The position numbers and the translations under genes were made by a program. Below the pieces are notes generated by a model, which was given only the letters and a program-made list of their open reading frames with translations, did no database searches and was not told the origin of the DNA. A DNA stretch of 64,000 nt from Notamacropus eugenii (taxonomy: Eukaryota; Chordata; Mammalia; Diprotodontia; Macropodidae), in contig NC_092872.1 in NCBI RefSeq assembly GCF_028372415.1, forward strand, positions 391,428,853-391,492,852, given 5' to 3'. Of the stretch, positions 45,480 to 57,185 are shown in pieces; within the stretch, counting starts at the first letter, position 1, and every line of letters starts with the position of its first letter.

Positions 45480-46100
45480 TAGGATCTTTTGCTATTTTTG
45501 TTTTACTATAATCAAGAAGTATAATGGCTCTATTTGAATGTGATTAAGGAGGATCTTTCCCACCCATTGTTGAGCCTGGAAAGATTTGTAGGAAGGTCCA
45601 TGCCTTTTGTTAATAAGGCACTGGTTCACAAGGGATGTGATGCTCTCTGGCTCAAAAAAGTGTATAAAAACTCCGAGGTGCGTTTTTGTTTTGGGGCTTA
45701 CTGATTGAAAGTGTTTATTTGGCCAGGCAAGGACTCTGGGAAGCCACTTAAGGAGCATCCCACTTTTGAAAACCCAGATGTCAGTGCTTCCCTCTCTGGT
45801 AACTATGGTCAGACAATTGGGGTCCAACTGACTGCTGAATTCAGGCAAAGGACACCATGTCTGTTGACTTTTAATTTCTTTGTATTTCCTTTGAGGTTCA
45901 GGATACTGACCCCCCTGAACTAGGTAAATGATATATATGCTTGGTTAAAGGAATGATGCATGTGCTTGATTAAAGTGATTGTTTAGCCTTCAAAAGTTGC
46001 ATTTCCTTTTGTGAATGTAGATCTAAGAACCTGTGATAGCAGGCCCCCTGTGTAGTCTGGAGTGCTTACTGATACAGTGATATTCTAGTGGAGGGTGACC
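45480..46100 (+). mobile_element. LTR-like block, probable solo LTR of an old endogenous retrovirus
   Basis: It has a promoter-like box (GTATAAAAACTCCG at 45662) within a block of complex sequence, and it interrupts an L1 5'UTR. Boundaries are uncertain, since TG...CA ends and a TSD could not be fixed. Family not assigned. Treated as a non-coding fossil. Confidence 0.4.
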
Positions 46101-47395
46101 TGAAGCCCACATAGATGAAAAACTAGTGGTAAGACTAGGTGGTGGAACGAGAAACTGGAGGAGCTTCAGGAGCTCCCAAAACAGAAGTAATAAAGTGAAA
46201 AGGTCAGAATAAGACTAAAGTAGATTCCTTTGTTAGTGCTGGATGTAGGATCAGACAACGTTAGGCAACTCCATTGTCTATGGCTAGTTCATAATCATAG
46301 TTCAAGGGCATGAAGGAGCACTTTTGGTCAAGAGGGAGTAGAACCCATGATTGGAAGCTTGAAAATCCATTGTCAATACCAATTTTTAAATTACAGTTCA
46401 AAGGACAGGAGGAGCACTTTTGGCCAAGAGATTGCGGAAACCCTGATGGGCAGTATTACATTGGGTAACAAGGGATTAGGGACCTTGAGGTGCGGTATTG
46501 ATTGCAATTCCAAGTGATCATGGATCTTTTTTGGGTAAGGATCAGGATACAAACCAGGAGAACAGTGGTCACATCTCTTTTCAACTCATACCACCTTGGC
46601 AGCACCAAAAAGTCTGAAACCTTCAGAGCTTGCTCTAAAAGCAGCAGTACAAACAAGCCTAAAGTCTGAGAGAGTGTTCTACCATTTGGGGAACAGTCAA
46701 ACATTAATAAACTTCCAAATCGAGAAACAGAATGTGAAAATGAACAAATAATATAAAACAGAACTTGACTATAAAAAAATACTATGGTGACAGGAAAGAC
46801 AAAATAAAACCAGAAGAAGATAATAAAGTAAAAATAGTGACCAAAAACCAAAAGACTGAAAGGAAATGAACAGTGAATTGGACACAAGCCCAATAAAAAT
46901 TCCTAAAAGTGCTAAAAATTATCTTTAAAATAACAGTGAAAGAAAAGATAGGGAAATAAATGAAAGGAAAATAAATGAAAATTATGAGAGAAAAAAATTA
47001 ATTGAAAATTAAAATAATTTAAATTTTAAAATATTAAACAATTAAATATGTACACATTCAAATATTTATGCTGTGTATTTTTGTATGTTGAAAATAAAAT
47101 AAAAATATTAAATATTAAAATAATTTTAAAAAGTAAAACAATTAAAAAATTAAAAAAAATAGCTTGGTAAAAGTGGCACAAGAAATATGGGAAAAGATAA
47201 CAAACTTAAAACACAGAACTGACCAAATAGAAAAAGAGGTACAAAAATTCACTGATGAAAATAACTCCTTAAAAAGTGGAATTGCGCAAGTGGACACTAA
47301 TGACTCAATGACATACCAAGAAACATTAAAACAAAGTTAAAAGAAAAAAAAAAAGAAAATGTGAACTAACATCAGAAAAACAGAAGTATTGTATT

Positions 47396-47480
47396 TTCAT
47401 ATTATATATATGTATACACACACACATACACACATATATGTATCCAGTGTGTGTGAGTGTATGTGTGTGTATATATATCA
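47396..47480. repeat. TA/CA/TG compound microsatellite
   Basis: TATATATATG, (CA)n, CACATATATG and (TG)n blocks. A second TG-rich patch lies at 47596-47625. Open frames across these are artefacts. Confidence 0.9.
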
Positions 47481-47822
47481 AGATGATGATCAAAGACATT
47501 TTCATAGAACCCATAATGGAAGATGCTATAGCCAGAGAGAGAGAACTGATGAACTGTGAATGTAGAATGAAGTATATTTTTCTCTTTCTTAATCTGTGTG
47601 TGTGTGCATGTGTGCATGAATGTGTTCTTTACAACATGGATTATATGGAAATATGTTTTGCATGACTTCACATGTATAATAAATATAAATTACCTGCCTT
47701 CTCAGGGAAGGGAGGAATGCCAAGAGAGAGGGAGAGAATTTATAATGTAATTTTTTTAAAAAATGTGTTAATATTTTACATGTAATTTGGAAATACATAA
47801 TGAATTAAATAAAAATAATTTT

Positions 47823-48775
47823 GAGTCACACATTCTGTTATAAATTCCTTTCTTTGCATACCTATGTTTAAGTTCCCTTCATGAGAGGTTGATGACAATT
47901 CTCTAGACAAACTATTCCCTAACCTGTCTACTCTGAATGATTTTTTGAGGACCGTCCTAAAGAATTTCCACTGTACCCCCCCAAAATGAAAAGAAAACAG
48001 AAGATTCTGGTTAAATAGTTACGTGCAATTCAGTACTTCTAACCATGGCATGTTTTCAGACTTTTCCATGTTAAATCTAAGTGTGGTTATTTACTAAATA
48101 AAAAAGCTAAACTACTTTTGGCCTATAATCAGGGTCCATCTCTGATTCATAGCTCCAAAAATTACTAAGACATGCATAACATAGCAAAGTCTCTAAGAGA
48201 GTGCACATCATAGCACCACTTAGATTATGCCACCAAATGACTGTAAAGAAAATGAATCCATAATTAACAGTTGGATGTGTCAAGTAAGGGAAACAGTTTT
48301 GGTAAATACATCTAACTGAATACTTTGCTTTCTGGAATAGGTACGCATCTTTCTTTTAGTACTATTGTGTTCCCTATCCCTCTGTATTTTGACTCTGTTT
48401 CCCTAGTTATCTGAAAAGAAAATTAACATTTTTTCCTACTGTATCTCCACAGAAAACATAAGAAGAATGGCCACTGGGAATGGCACGTTCCCAGTATGGA
48501 ATAATATCTTGTGGTTGAATATCCCAATGGTACTTTTAAAAAGAGAATTATTTTGGCAATCAAAATAGATCATCTTTCTTTCTTTCTCCTCCCACAAAAG
48601 TATTATTGTGAGAAAAACTGAGGATCCTAACAAGACAGAACAAAGCATGTGTCACATGTATCATAATGCATACATCAACAAAATCTGACTGATTTTAAAT
48701 TTGATTTTTTTATTAAAAACAACTCCTTTTGTAACATGCATGCAGATTCAAAATGACACTGAATGCATAGAATCA
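47823..48775. other. Unique DNA
   Basis: No gene or repeat signature. A C-run occurs at 47975-47982. Confidence 0.5.
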
Positions 48776-49090
48776 ATAGACAGTTCCCCCATCCACTTCT
48801 CTTTCTTTATTAGTACAGTGTAATTCAGGCAGGGGAATAGTGACTGGACTTGTGATTTCATTGGCATAGAAAATTCCTAGTTCGTTAAACTCAATCAGTG
48901 CAGATCAGCCCTGTTTTGGAAACAACTGGTTTTATGGGGTTGCCTAAAGCAATGAAAGATTATGTGGCTTGACCACAACTTCTTTGTGTGGCTTTTACAC
49001 AACTTGAATCTTTCAAGGGTTGTAGCTGAACTTAAGGTCTTCCTGACTTTAAGACCAAGTCTCAGATCACCACAATAGGCTGTCTACAAT
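48776..49090 (+). mobile_element. Marsupial MIR-related SINE relic
   Basis: The order 'attggcatagaaaattccta', 'gttgcctaaagcaatgaaag', 'aaggtcttcctgactttaag' and the end 'caccacaataggctgtc' matches a MIR-type repeat. Subfamily not assigned. Confidence 0.55.
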
Positions 49091-49384
49091 ATAATGTAAT
49101 ATTAAAAAAGTTTGTGAGGAAAGGTTCTGCTTGCAGTTTTTAAAGAATTTCTTTAACCCACTAACTATTTTGCTTATGAACATTTGTCTTTATATCCAAA
49201 TTTTCCTTACTTCAATAGTTCATGGATTTATGAATTCTTTTGTCTGGTTATTGAATCTGCTGAGGTAAATCACAATACTGTGATGTATTATTGAATAATC
49301 TTTAAGTATTGTTATGAGTAATCAATTCATCATCCTACCTAGAGATGAACTTTTCTAGACTTAACCAGTCTGGTCCTCATTAAT
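49091..49384. other. Unassigned DNA
   Basis: Nothing recognisable. Confidence 0.5.
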
Positions 49385-49680
49385 TCAATTCAATTCACTT
49401 AATATTTATTAAATGCCTGTATGTACCATGCGCTGTGCCAAGAGCTAGAGACACAAACAAGGCGGGAAAACAGACTATATTCACAAGGTACTTACAATAT
49501 AATGGGGGAAGACAACAAAGAAAAAGAAGGTGAGGGGGTATGGGGAGGCCACCAGGGAGCGTAGGTTGAAAGTCCTTTTGAGAAGGATTGAAAGGTTGGA
49601 AGGAAGAGTTTAATGTTCCACTTATCAGAGAGCATCAGTTGGAGTGGAGAGGTAAATAAGGATTAGTTGGCAAGATGTTG
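49385..49680 (+). repeat. MIR3/L3-like relic
   Basis: 'cacttaatatttattaaatg', 'catgcgctgtgccaagagct', 'aaggtacttacaatataatg' then 'ggaagacaacaaag'. The best-preserved copy of this type in the window. Confidence 0.6.
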
Positions 49681-50280
49681 AGTACTAGAAAATGTCATTG
49701 TTTTTGATGATTAGTACAGGAAATAGATAAATTGTCCATGAGCCTGGTCTCTAAGCCTTTCCAGGAAGGCAGGAATTACCAGGAATTGTATTCTGCTTGC
49801 CAAATATTTGAGAACTCAGAGTCATCTCTACACCTTAAGGAAGCATCAAAGGGTGATGCCAGTGGGAAATATTTGCTTTGGAATTACATAAGCTGAAACA
49901 TAAGTTAGACAGACATACACCCATGAACTCTAACACAGGTATCTGGTTTTAATAAATGCATGCATAATTTTTGGTATTTTAACACGACAAAAATATTCTT
50001 TGACTTCTGTATCCCTTTTTGATTTCTACTTTCTTGAGGGAAATTTATTTCTATTGTTATTTTTTTAATGTAGCTGAAAACATCCGGTTGCAGTTGCAGT
50101 GACACTGTTTCCTTCCATCTTCATCATTTCCTTCAGTCAGGCCATATTTCTTGGTATTCTTCATATTTATCTTTCAATGATACAATAACATACCATCATA
50201 TTCATAACCAAAATTTGACCATTTATTTAATTGCCAGACTATTTGAAAATAAAATAAAATTTGTTGATACATTTTGGTTT
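49681..50280. other. Unassigned DNA
   Basis: Possibly includes a faint reverse L1 3' remnant near 50100-50240; not firmly identified. Confidence 0.4.
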
Positions 50281-50391
50281 GGCTTTTTTTGATTGCCTTA
50301 AGTTCTGTTGATATCTTCTCCTCAGCCATTATTTATAACAATTTTTTTTTCCTAATAAGAGGAAGATTTTAAAAAATCATCAAAGTCTGTA

Positions 50392-50515
50392 TACATGTAT
50401 ATACACACATATGCATGTACATATATATGTGTATTTGCACATGTATAGGTATACACATATGTGTGTGTGTGTATATATATATATATAAATATATATATAT
50501 ATATGTATTTATAGA
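50392..50515. repeat. Compound TA/CA/TG microsatellite
   Basis: Alternating purine-pyrimidine blocks (TGTATATACACACATATG, (TG)n, (TA)n), partly self-complementary. Confidence 0.92.
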
Positions 50516-51169
50516 AAACGTTTTTCATCATGATGCTCCCCCCACTTCAGCAAAGGTGTAAAGATGACTCTCACTATTCTTTTCATGCTGTTCCTTTCAT
50601 TTCATTTCATTTGCTTTGCTATGTCCATTGTTTGTTGGCTCTGCTAATTTTACATTAATCTATATAAATTTTTCCATGCTTCTCTGAAAAGATTTCATCA
50701 TTTTAGAATTATTTGATTGCATTCATCTGTCTCAATTTGTTTAGCTGCATCTTCAGTTGGTAGACATCTATAATATTTCCAGTTTTTTACTTAATACAAA
50801 AAGTTGTGTTTTAAAAATTTTGGTTTATATTGAGACTCTTTTTATTAATGACCTCATTGGAGTATATGACAATATATCCCTAAATGGAATATATGAATCA
50901 AAGGATATACATATTTTAGGAACTTTATTTGCATAATTCCAAATTGTACCTTAGAATGGGTGCAATAATATATACCTGCATCAACAATACCTTAATGTGA
51001 TTATCTTCCCATAACTCCTCCAATTATTCCTGTCTTTTGTAATTTTTGTCAGTTTGCTGTGTGGGTGTACAGGGTAAAAACTCCTGATTGTTTGAAATTC
51101 CTATTTCTCCTATAACTCGGCATTTGGAAAATTCTTACATATGGTTATTAGTACTTTGCAATTCTTTTG
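50516..51169 (-). mobile_element. Old L1 3'-end fragment, reverse (left of LTR)
   Basis: The reverse complement of L1 3'UTR and ORF2 end is recognisable: 'ttggctctgctaattttaca', 'aatttttccatgcttctctg', 'cattcatctgtctcaatttg', 'aatcaaaggatatacatatt'. It continues right of the LTR (51789-51910). Confidence 0.65.
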
Positions 51170-51175
51170 GAAACT

Positions 51176-51782
51176 TGTTGGGGGTGGAAGCTCAATTCCA
51201 TGTGGACAGTCTCGGGGGGTAAAGGTGGGAACTTCTAAATCTTAAGAGTTCTCATGAGGCCCCCCATGAAACACCAGGGAATCGAGGAGTGAGACCGAGC
51301 TATCTCGTGTATTTCCACCTCTTCCCATGAGAAACGTGATGGGAGGAGCATCCCCGCCCTCGAGACTGTCCCGGATCTGGGCACACCTATTGTTATCTAA
51401 CAGGCACGGTATTCAGGTGCAAACTACACGGCCGGAGAGCTTAATTAGGGTCAGGAAAGCCTGAAGGCGCTCTTAGCGTGGAGGGGCCCTGACAGGACAG
51501 AAGGCTCCTTTTTTCCTCTCTTCGCTCTCCCCTCCCCCTCTCTCCCCACTTACACTTCTACTTCCAATCTCTTACCGTAAGATCTTTGCCTCCTTGGGAA
51601 ATTTCTCTCTCCCTCCTAAGGAAGAGCTCCCCCTGCACATGTAACCAGGACCCTGAATAAAGCCTTACCCTTGTTCGACTCCGGAAAGTCTCTTCTCTCA
51701 TACGTTTATCCGGTTTGGCCAACCAAAGACCTGGGACAGGTAAGGTAAGACTCGGGTAGCCCTCAGGCCTCTAGGCCTGGCA
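51176..51782 (+). mobile_element. Solo LTR of an endogenous retrovirus, 607 bp
   Basis: Begins TGTTGGGGGTGG and ends CTGGCA, giving TG...CA ends. It is flanked by a perfect 6-bp TSD (GAAACT at 51170-51175 and 51783-51788). It carries AATAAA at 51656 and is GC- and CpG-richer than its surroundings. No second LTR or internal part lies beside it, as expected after LTR-LTR recombination. A 6-bp TSD is typical of class II (betaretrovirus/ERVK-like) integrations, so that class is inferred, not proven. It looks moderately young. It holds no coding sequence. Confidence 0.88.
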
Positions 51783-51788
51783 GAAACT

Positions 51789-51915
51789 ATTTGTTTATGT
51801 CTTTAGACTCTTTATCTGAAGGGAATAACTTTTCATCTTATACTTTTCTGATCACTATCTTGGATACCAAATACTTACCTGTGGGTCTTTTGTGTTGAAA
51901 ATGATAAAAAAAAAA
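51789..51915 (-). mobile_element. Old L1 fragment, reverse (right of LTR)
   Basis: The sequence continues the reverse L1 after the LTR. It ends at a poly-A run (51907-51921). Confidence 0.5.
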
Positions 51916-51921
51916 AAAAAA

Positions 51922-52250
51922 TTGGCACTTTTGTTCTCAAAGGACGTCAAACCTTCATGAGTCATATATATCTTACAGGAAGTATCCTTAGTGAAGAGCA
52001 GGAATTCTCAGGCAGAATGATTTACAGTGGGGGCTTCACATGCTTATTCACTTTTGATGTATTACAATGCATTACAATTTATGAGCATCCAATAAAGTGG
52101 ATTTATCAATTATAATACTATGTATATAATATTATACAGATATGTATTTTTAACTAAACAAATCTTCCCAAAATGTCTAGATGGCTTAAAATTTCAAGCA
52201 AAAAAAATAAAAAAACCCTTCTACAGATTGAAGATAGCACTAACAACGTG
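51922..52250. other. Unassigned AT-rich DNA
   Basis: Nothing recognisable. Confidence 0.5.
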
Positions 52251-52500
52251 AGTAGAAGTGAATAAATGAAGTGCTTATTCTGTGCCAAACACTGTGCTAT
52301 GGACTGTGTGATACAAATTAAAAATAAAAGTGAAGACAGTCCTTGATTCCAAGAAACTTGCAATCCAATTGTGGGCAGCAACACACAAAATTCAGTTGCA
52401 GAGCAGACAAAGGTGTAATGGCAGGGTGCATGGCTTGTCCTAGAAGCTTCAGTTTGCATGAGTAGGGAAGATACCTGGAGATCTGGAGGACATAGAGGTA
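52251..52500 (+). repeat. MIR3/L3-like relic
   Basis: 'aatgaagtgcttattctgtg', 'ccaaacactgtgctatggac', 'aagaaacttgcaatccaatt' in the usual order. Confidence 0.55.
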
Positions 52501-52735
52501 GAGCAGGTGGTAAGGCCTAGTGACTATTCATCTCACCAGAAAGAAAAGAGTTGATACTAGCATCATCCAAATAATCCAGTTTGGGTCCAGGCTGCCTATG
52601 GTCATGTAAACAGGTGAAATGAAGGTAACAGGGTTGGAGGGGAAGAGAAAATTCTTTTGATGTTGGACATTTCTGCTGCTTATTGTTATCTAAGGATGAA
52701 AAAAAAAACACAGGAAAGTGATAAAACTTTATGAA
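52501..52735. other. Unassigned DNA
   Basis: No gene seen. Open frames here have no family signature. Confidence 0.45.
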
Positions 52736-52890
52736 GAGGCAGCATGTTACCATGGAAAGAAATAGAACCTATAGTCACAGCCTGAGCTTGAATACTACCT
52801 CTGTTACTAACTCCTTGTGTGGACCTGTGGAAGTCACATAGCCTCCCTGACATCAGTGTTGTCTCATATAAACTCAGTTAGTCATCTGCC
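52736..52890 (+). mobile_element. MIR SINE relic
   Basis: 'cctgagcttgaatactacct', 'ctgttactaactccttgtgt', 'gtggaagtcacatagcctcc' is MIR order (usual: gagttcgaatcccagctc, ctagctgtgtgacc, gggcaagtcacttaac). Confidence 0.75.
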
Positions 52891-54311
52891 CAAAAATAAT
52901 ACAGTGCAAAGCTCAAAAAAGACTTTAAAATCAAATGAGAGAGATTGAGGAAAAATTTTAAACAATAAGAATAACCCAAGAATAACAAGAAAAATATGAC
53001 AAGAAAGTCAACCAGTTAGAAAAGGAGATCCAGAATCTTGAGGAAGAAAAAGACACCTTAAAAATCAGAATTGGGAAAGGGGAAGCCACTGAATTTATAA
53101 GAGATGAAGAAATATTTTTAAAAAATACAAAGAATAAAAAAAGTAGCATAGAATGTGAAATATCTCACAGGGAAAACAACAGATCAAGAAAAGAAAACAC
53201 AAGAATAATTGGACTACCTAAACATTCTCATCAAAAAAAGAATCTTGATACAATAAGACAAGAAATAATTAAAGAAAGTTGTCCTGAAGCATTAGAATAA
53301 GAGGATAAAATAGAAGTGGAAAAAATCCACCAATCAACACCTGAAAGAGATCCTGCATAGAAAACTCACAGGAATATTATCATTAAATTCTAAAACCCCC
53401 AGATCAAAGACAAAATGTTATGAGCAACAAGAAAGGAAAACAATTTACATATGATGGTATCACAGACTCACACAAGACTTAGGGTTGATGGGACACTAAA
53501 AGATAGCAGGTCTTGGAGAATTATATATTGAAGAGCAAAAGAACTGGACCTTGGGCCAAAAATATCATGCACAACATAGTTAAGCATTATTCTGAATGAA
53601 AAAAATGGAGATTTGATCAACTGTCAGACTTTCAGGACTCTGTTAAAAAAAAGCAAAAAAACCCTGAACTCAATAGAAGATTTGAAACACAAGAGCCAAG
53701 AGAAATATAAGGTATATCCCAATGACTAATTACAAGGGACTAAATAAGGATGAAATGTTTACCTTTTATGTATGGAAAATGTAAAACCTATGTCTCAGAT
53801 TGTTACTAGTAATTAGGGAGCTTACAAGAAAGACTGGGGTAGACCTCAGTATAATATGACTTTAAAAAAGTAAAACCATTCAAGAACAGCTAAAAGAGTA
53901 ATTATCTTACACAAATTATGTGCAAGAGGAAGAATCAATAGAGAGGAATTAGATGAGGAGAAGGGCTGTTAGTTCTGGAAACCTACTTTCATTGAGAATG
54001 GATATAAGAGGTGAAACACATATATATCAAGAAGAGTATGAAAGTCTTCTAAATTTAAAAAGCAAGAAAACTCTAAGTGGATAAGGAGTAGGGAGGAAAA
54101 AGGAGGCATCTTCAGAGGGGAAGGTGAGAGAATATGTTAAAAGGGGAGGCATAAAAGGGTGTTTAGATTACGGGAATGGGAGGATGAGGGAGGGAGCTTT
54201 AGAGCAGAGGTGGTTGGAATAGGTCAAAGGGGTGTGCAAAACAGTGTTTAGATTAGGGGAATGGGAGGATAAGGGAGGGATTGCTGGAGTGGGGGTAGGT
54301 GAAGTGATAGG
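52891..54311 (+). mobile_element. Old L1 ORF1 and inter-ORF fragment
   Basis: 52890-53340 reads as ORF1: a coiled coil ending (NQLEKEIQNLEEEKDTLKIR), then a GLPKHSHQKKNLDTIRQEII-like stretch at about 53210-53275. The ORF1 C-terminal part follows to about 53690, then purine-rich inter-ORF sequence with repeated 'gattaggggaatgggagga' units (54160-54290). Many stops. No ORF2. Confidence 0.75.
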
Positions 54312-54618
54312 AGGTTGTTGTTGTGTTTGTCCTTCATTCTCAAAGAGGACCATGACATCAAGATGATGGCATGACTTGCACATGACTTTGATTTGAGTGA
54401 GGGAGGGTTATGCAAGGTCATCAACCTAATTTTCTTCTCGTGAGTCATCTGGGTCCAATGGCCTGATATTCATCAGAATGACTGGAGATGACCCAGGATG
54501 CAATGTGAGACCCTGGCTCTTTCAGGCTCAGGTCTTATCACATTCTCAGTTTGAGTGAGATATACCCATTCAATGAATAGGCTTCTTTTAGTAGTTGCTC
54601 AAGAGATGGCCCCTTTAA
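54312..54618 (+). mobile_element. SINE-like marsupial repeat, family not assigned
   Basis: 'cattctcaaagaggaccatg', 'gatttgagtgagggagg', 'catctgggtccaatggcctg' and 'gactggagatgacccaggat' form a block I recognise as a recurrent marsupial repeat. I cannot name it. It is followed by an (AAAT)/(GATA)-type simple repeat (54622-54676). Inserted within old L1 sequence. Confidence 0.6.
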
Positions 54619-55035
54619 TACAAACAAACCAATAAATAAATAAATAGATGAATAAATAGATGAAAAAAATAGATAAACTAGGAGGGGAAGACCCTCAGGG
54701 TTCCTGGGTAAAAGAGAAACAATGACTATGTAGTAATTATATCCACTTTATGCTAGGTGGATGGGGACATTGTCCAGTCTACGGGCTCCAGAGTGAATTG
54801 GTTTTAAGACTTGATCTTTGAGCAAGAAATGTAACCAGTAAATCCAGAGGAAAAGAAGGCAGCTTTTGAGTATGGAGTATGGAGGAGGAGGAAAAGGCGG
54901 AGGAAGGAGAGGAGCTGCTACTTAATGGCAGATTGTGTTTGTCACAGGTAAAAGTAAAGTAGAGGAGTTAGGAGAAATGGATAAAAGCGATATGAACAAA
55001 CATAAAAACAAGATTAGGAGTAGAATCTCTTAGGG
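54619..55035 (+). other. Simple repeat and purine-rich, L1 inter-ORF-like sequence
   Basis: AAATAAAT and GATGAATA units come first. The purine-rich tract at 54840-54920 (ggaggaggaggaaaaggcgg) resembles the inter-ORF part of the old L1 to its left. Confidence 0.45.
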
Positions 55036-55041
55036 AATATA

Positions 55042-55084
<43 letters not shown>

Positions 55085-55160
55085 GTTTCCATATGTATGT
55101 ATGCATATATGTGTATGTATGTATATGTATATATCAATACTTATATATAAATATATCCAT
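55036..55160. repeat. TA-rich microsatellite
   Basis: (TA)n interrupted by TATG and CATA units. The isoleucine/tyrosine open frame over it is an artefact. Confidence 0.92.
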
Positions 55161-56321
55161 GATGAACTGTAGCCTTGGGGTGGTCAGTAGAGGGGAGGGA
55201 AAGAGAAAAAGGAACAAAGCAAAAAATGTACAGCAGGAAGAAAAAAAAAACCTAAAAAGAAGCAAAGAAAAGACGGACAGCTTTCAATATATCACACAGT
55301 ATTTAATATACAGGCTTTCTTGAAATGACAAGTTATTGCTGTACATACTGCATCCTCTCCTGTGTTCTGCTATTCATGGCATCTTTGTTTTTCTTTTTTT
55401 ATTTTTTAGGTTTAATATTTAAATTTATGTTTATTTTTTCTTTTCCTATTATGTATTTGTTTTAGTATCTGTTTAAAATTTTTTAAATGATTAAAAAATT
55501 AATGTGATATATTCAGTCACATTGTCTTCAGCAAATATTGATCACATAATAATTGGTCAAATTATCAATTATTAATATTGCTATTTGTACTACTTACTGA
55601 TAACAGTATGACTGAATAGCTATATTCCTTTTGTTTAATAATATTTTAATGAGAATTAAAAAGATTTTTACACTGTTAAAATATATTTTAGGATATTTGT
55701 TCACTGTTTCACTCTTTTTATTTTTATTTTCTGTATTTTATTGTGTTCTTTATACATTAATATAGTAGCAGATACATGTAATTTAAAAATGAATAACTAT
55801 GTGTGCATATATGTGTATACATACATACATATATTATATATACATGTGTTTGTGTGTATGTACGTGTTTATGTATATGTATAAATGATCAAAACCTTTTT
55901 TAAGTGATAGTTACGTGCAGTCAAATATCTTTGGAGACCAATGACTTAGAATAGACCATCCACATTTGCCCGGAATAACTTTCCAAATGGGATTTCTGTG
56001 ACATCCTTTATCCAGGCATAACAAGTCAATAGGGGTGGGTGTTTGTCATACTTTCATGCTGTCCCTAGATTTCCCTATCTGTCACTTACTACCTCCTCAA
56101 ACATTGCACAGGACTTTAAAAGTAGATTCATAATGCATACACATTATAAGTGATGATTATGAAGGAGAGAATATTGGCAGCGGAATAGTTGTCAATGTGT
56201 TGGCATTATAATGTTTATATTGTTGTTTTGATTAAACTTAAATAGTTCACATGGAAACAATAGTGAACAAACTGAAATATTTTTCTCCTTTTCCATTTTT
56301 CCTTTCTTAGTTTCATTTCTC
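55161..56321. other. Unassigned AT-rich DNA, perhaps L1 tail at left
   Basis: 55170-55400 is A/G-rich and may be further L1 inter-ORF or 3' sequence. TA/TG repeats occur at 55800-55875. 55900-56130 is complex unique DNA. No gene. Confidence 0.4.
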
Positions 56322-56337
56322 TTCATTAGACAACTTC

Positions 56338-57185
56338 GGGGGGCGGGGCCAAGATGGCGAAGTAGAAAGACACACATACACATAGCTCCGAACCCACAAA
56401 CCACAGAACTGCAGAGGGGACTAACGCAGGGTGAATTCTGCACACAGAGACCAGGGAATATTGGAGCGAGGGAGATTTCTGTTCCGGAGAGACCTGCAAA
56501 CCTCTCACGGGGAGTCCTTCGCGCCATGGACTGGGCGCCAGGGCGAGTAGCAGAGAGCAACCCTACCCCAGCAGCAACACCGTGAGAAAAAGATCCGAGA
56601 GGGCTACGGGACGGGATCTCCAGCGGCCACGCGGGTCCCCCCACCCACAGAGGGACCAGCAAACCTCTCGCAAAAGGTCTGTCGCGCTGCAGATGCGGTG
56701 CCCAGCCCAGACCTGCGGCGGCGGTGGCTGAAGCTCCGAGAGACACAGTTCTGAGAGGGCTCCAGAGGCGGGATCTTCAGCAGCGGCACGGGCCCCCCCC
56801 ACCAACAGGTGACTGATGGGGGTAGGTGAGAGAGTCTCTTTGGCGGGTTGAGAGGGGAGTGAGGTGCCCCCATGGCTCGGGCCCCCCCGGGAGGTGGGGG
56901 CTGAGAGGCGGCTGTGGACGGGGGCTCCCCAAACGGGCGGGAGCCTGGATCCATTGTGGAAGGTCTGTGCATAAATCCCCTGAGGGAATTGAGCCAGAGA
57001 GGTGGCCCTGCCCCTGACCTCAGCACCTGAGCTTAATTTAACACTGAATAACAGCCCTGCCCCCGCCAAAAATCCTAAGGCGGGAAGCAGATTTGAATCT
57101 CAGTCCCCAAACGCTGGCTGGGAGGACCAGGAGGCGAGGTGGGTGTGAAGAGAACATTCAGAGGTCAGGCCACTAGGTGGAGACA
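56338..57185 (+). promoter_or_regulatory. L1 5'UTR, CpG-rich internal promoter region
   Basis: L1 5'UTRs carry the internal promoter that lets the element drive its own transcription. This one is the most CpG-dense stretch in the window (for example ggcggcggtggc, ggcgggagcc). No TATA box is expected. Its retained CpGs suggest recent arrival. Activity is inferred from the family, not shown. Confidence 0.6.

Larger units (their letters stand above)
45255..47822 (+). mobile_element. Old L1 derivative: 5'UTR, ORF1 coiled coil, 3'UTR, no ORF2
   Basis: The L1 start is aagccgaaccaaaatggcag (45268). A poly-A run lies in the 5'UTR at 45330-45354, and an LTR-like block interrupts it at about 45480-46100. 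The 5'UTR continues to about 46740. ORF1 coiled-coil remnants occur at 47190-47330 (TDQIEKEVQKFTDENNSLKS-like). A TA/CA microsatellite and L1 3'UTR (cacatgtataataaatataa) follow, ending AT-rich at 47822. The RRM, endonuclease and RT are missing. Very decayed. Confidence 0.65.

Noticed and set aside
56192-57069. Long minus-strand open frames (184, 168 and 140 codons) over a GC-rich region
   Set aside because: They lie antisense to the L1 5'UTR, where stop codons are rare because of GC content. They are proline/serine-rich with no domain, and overlap each other in different frames.
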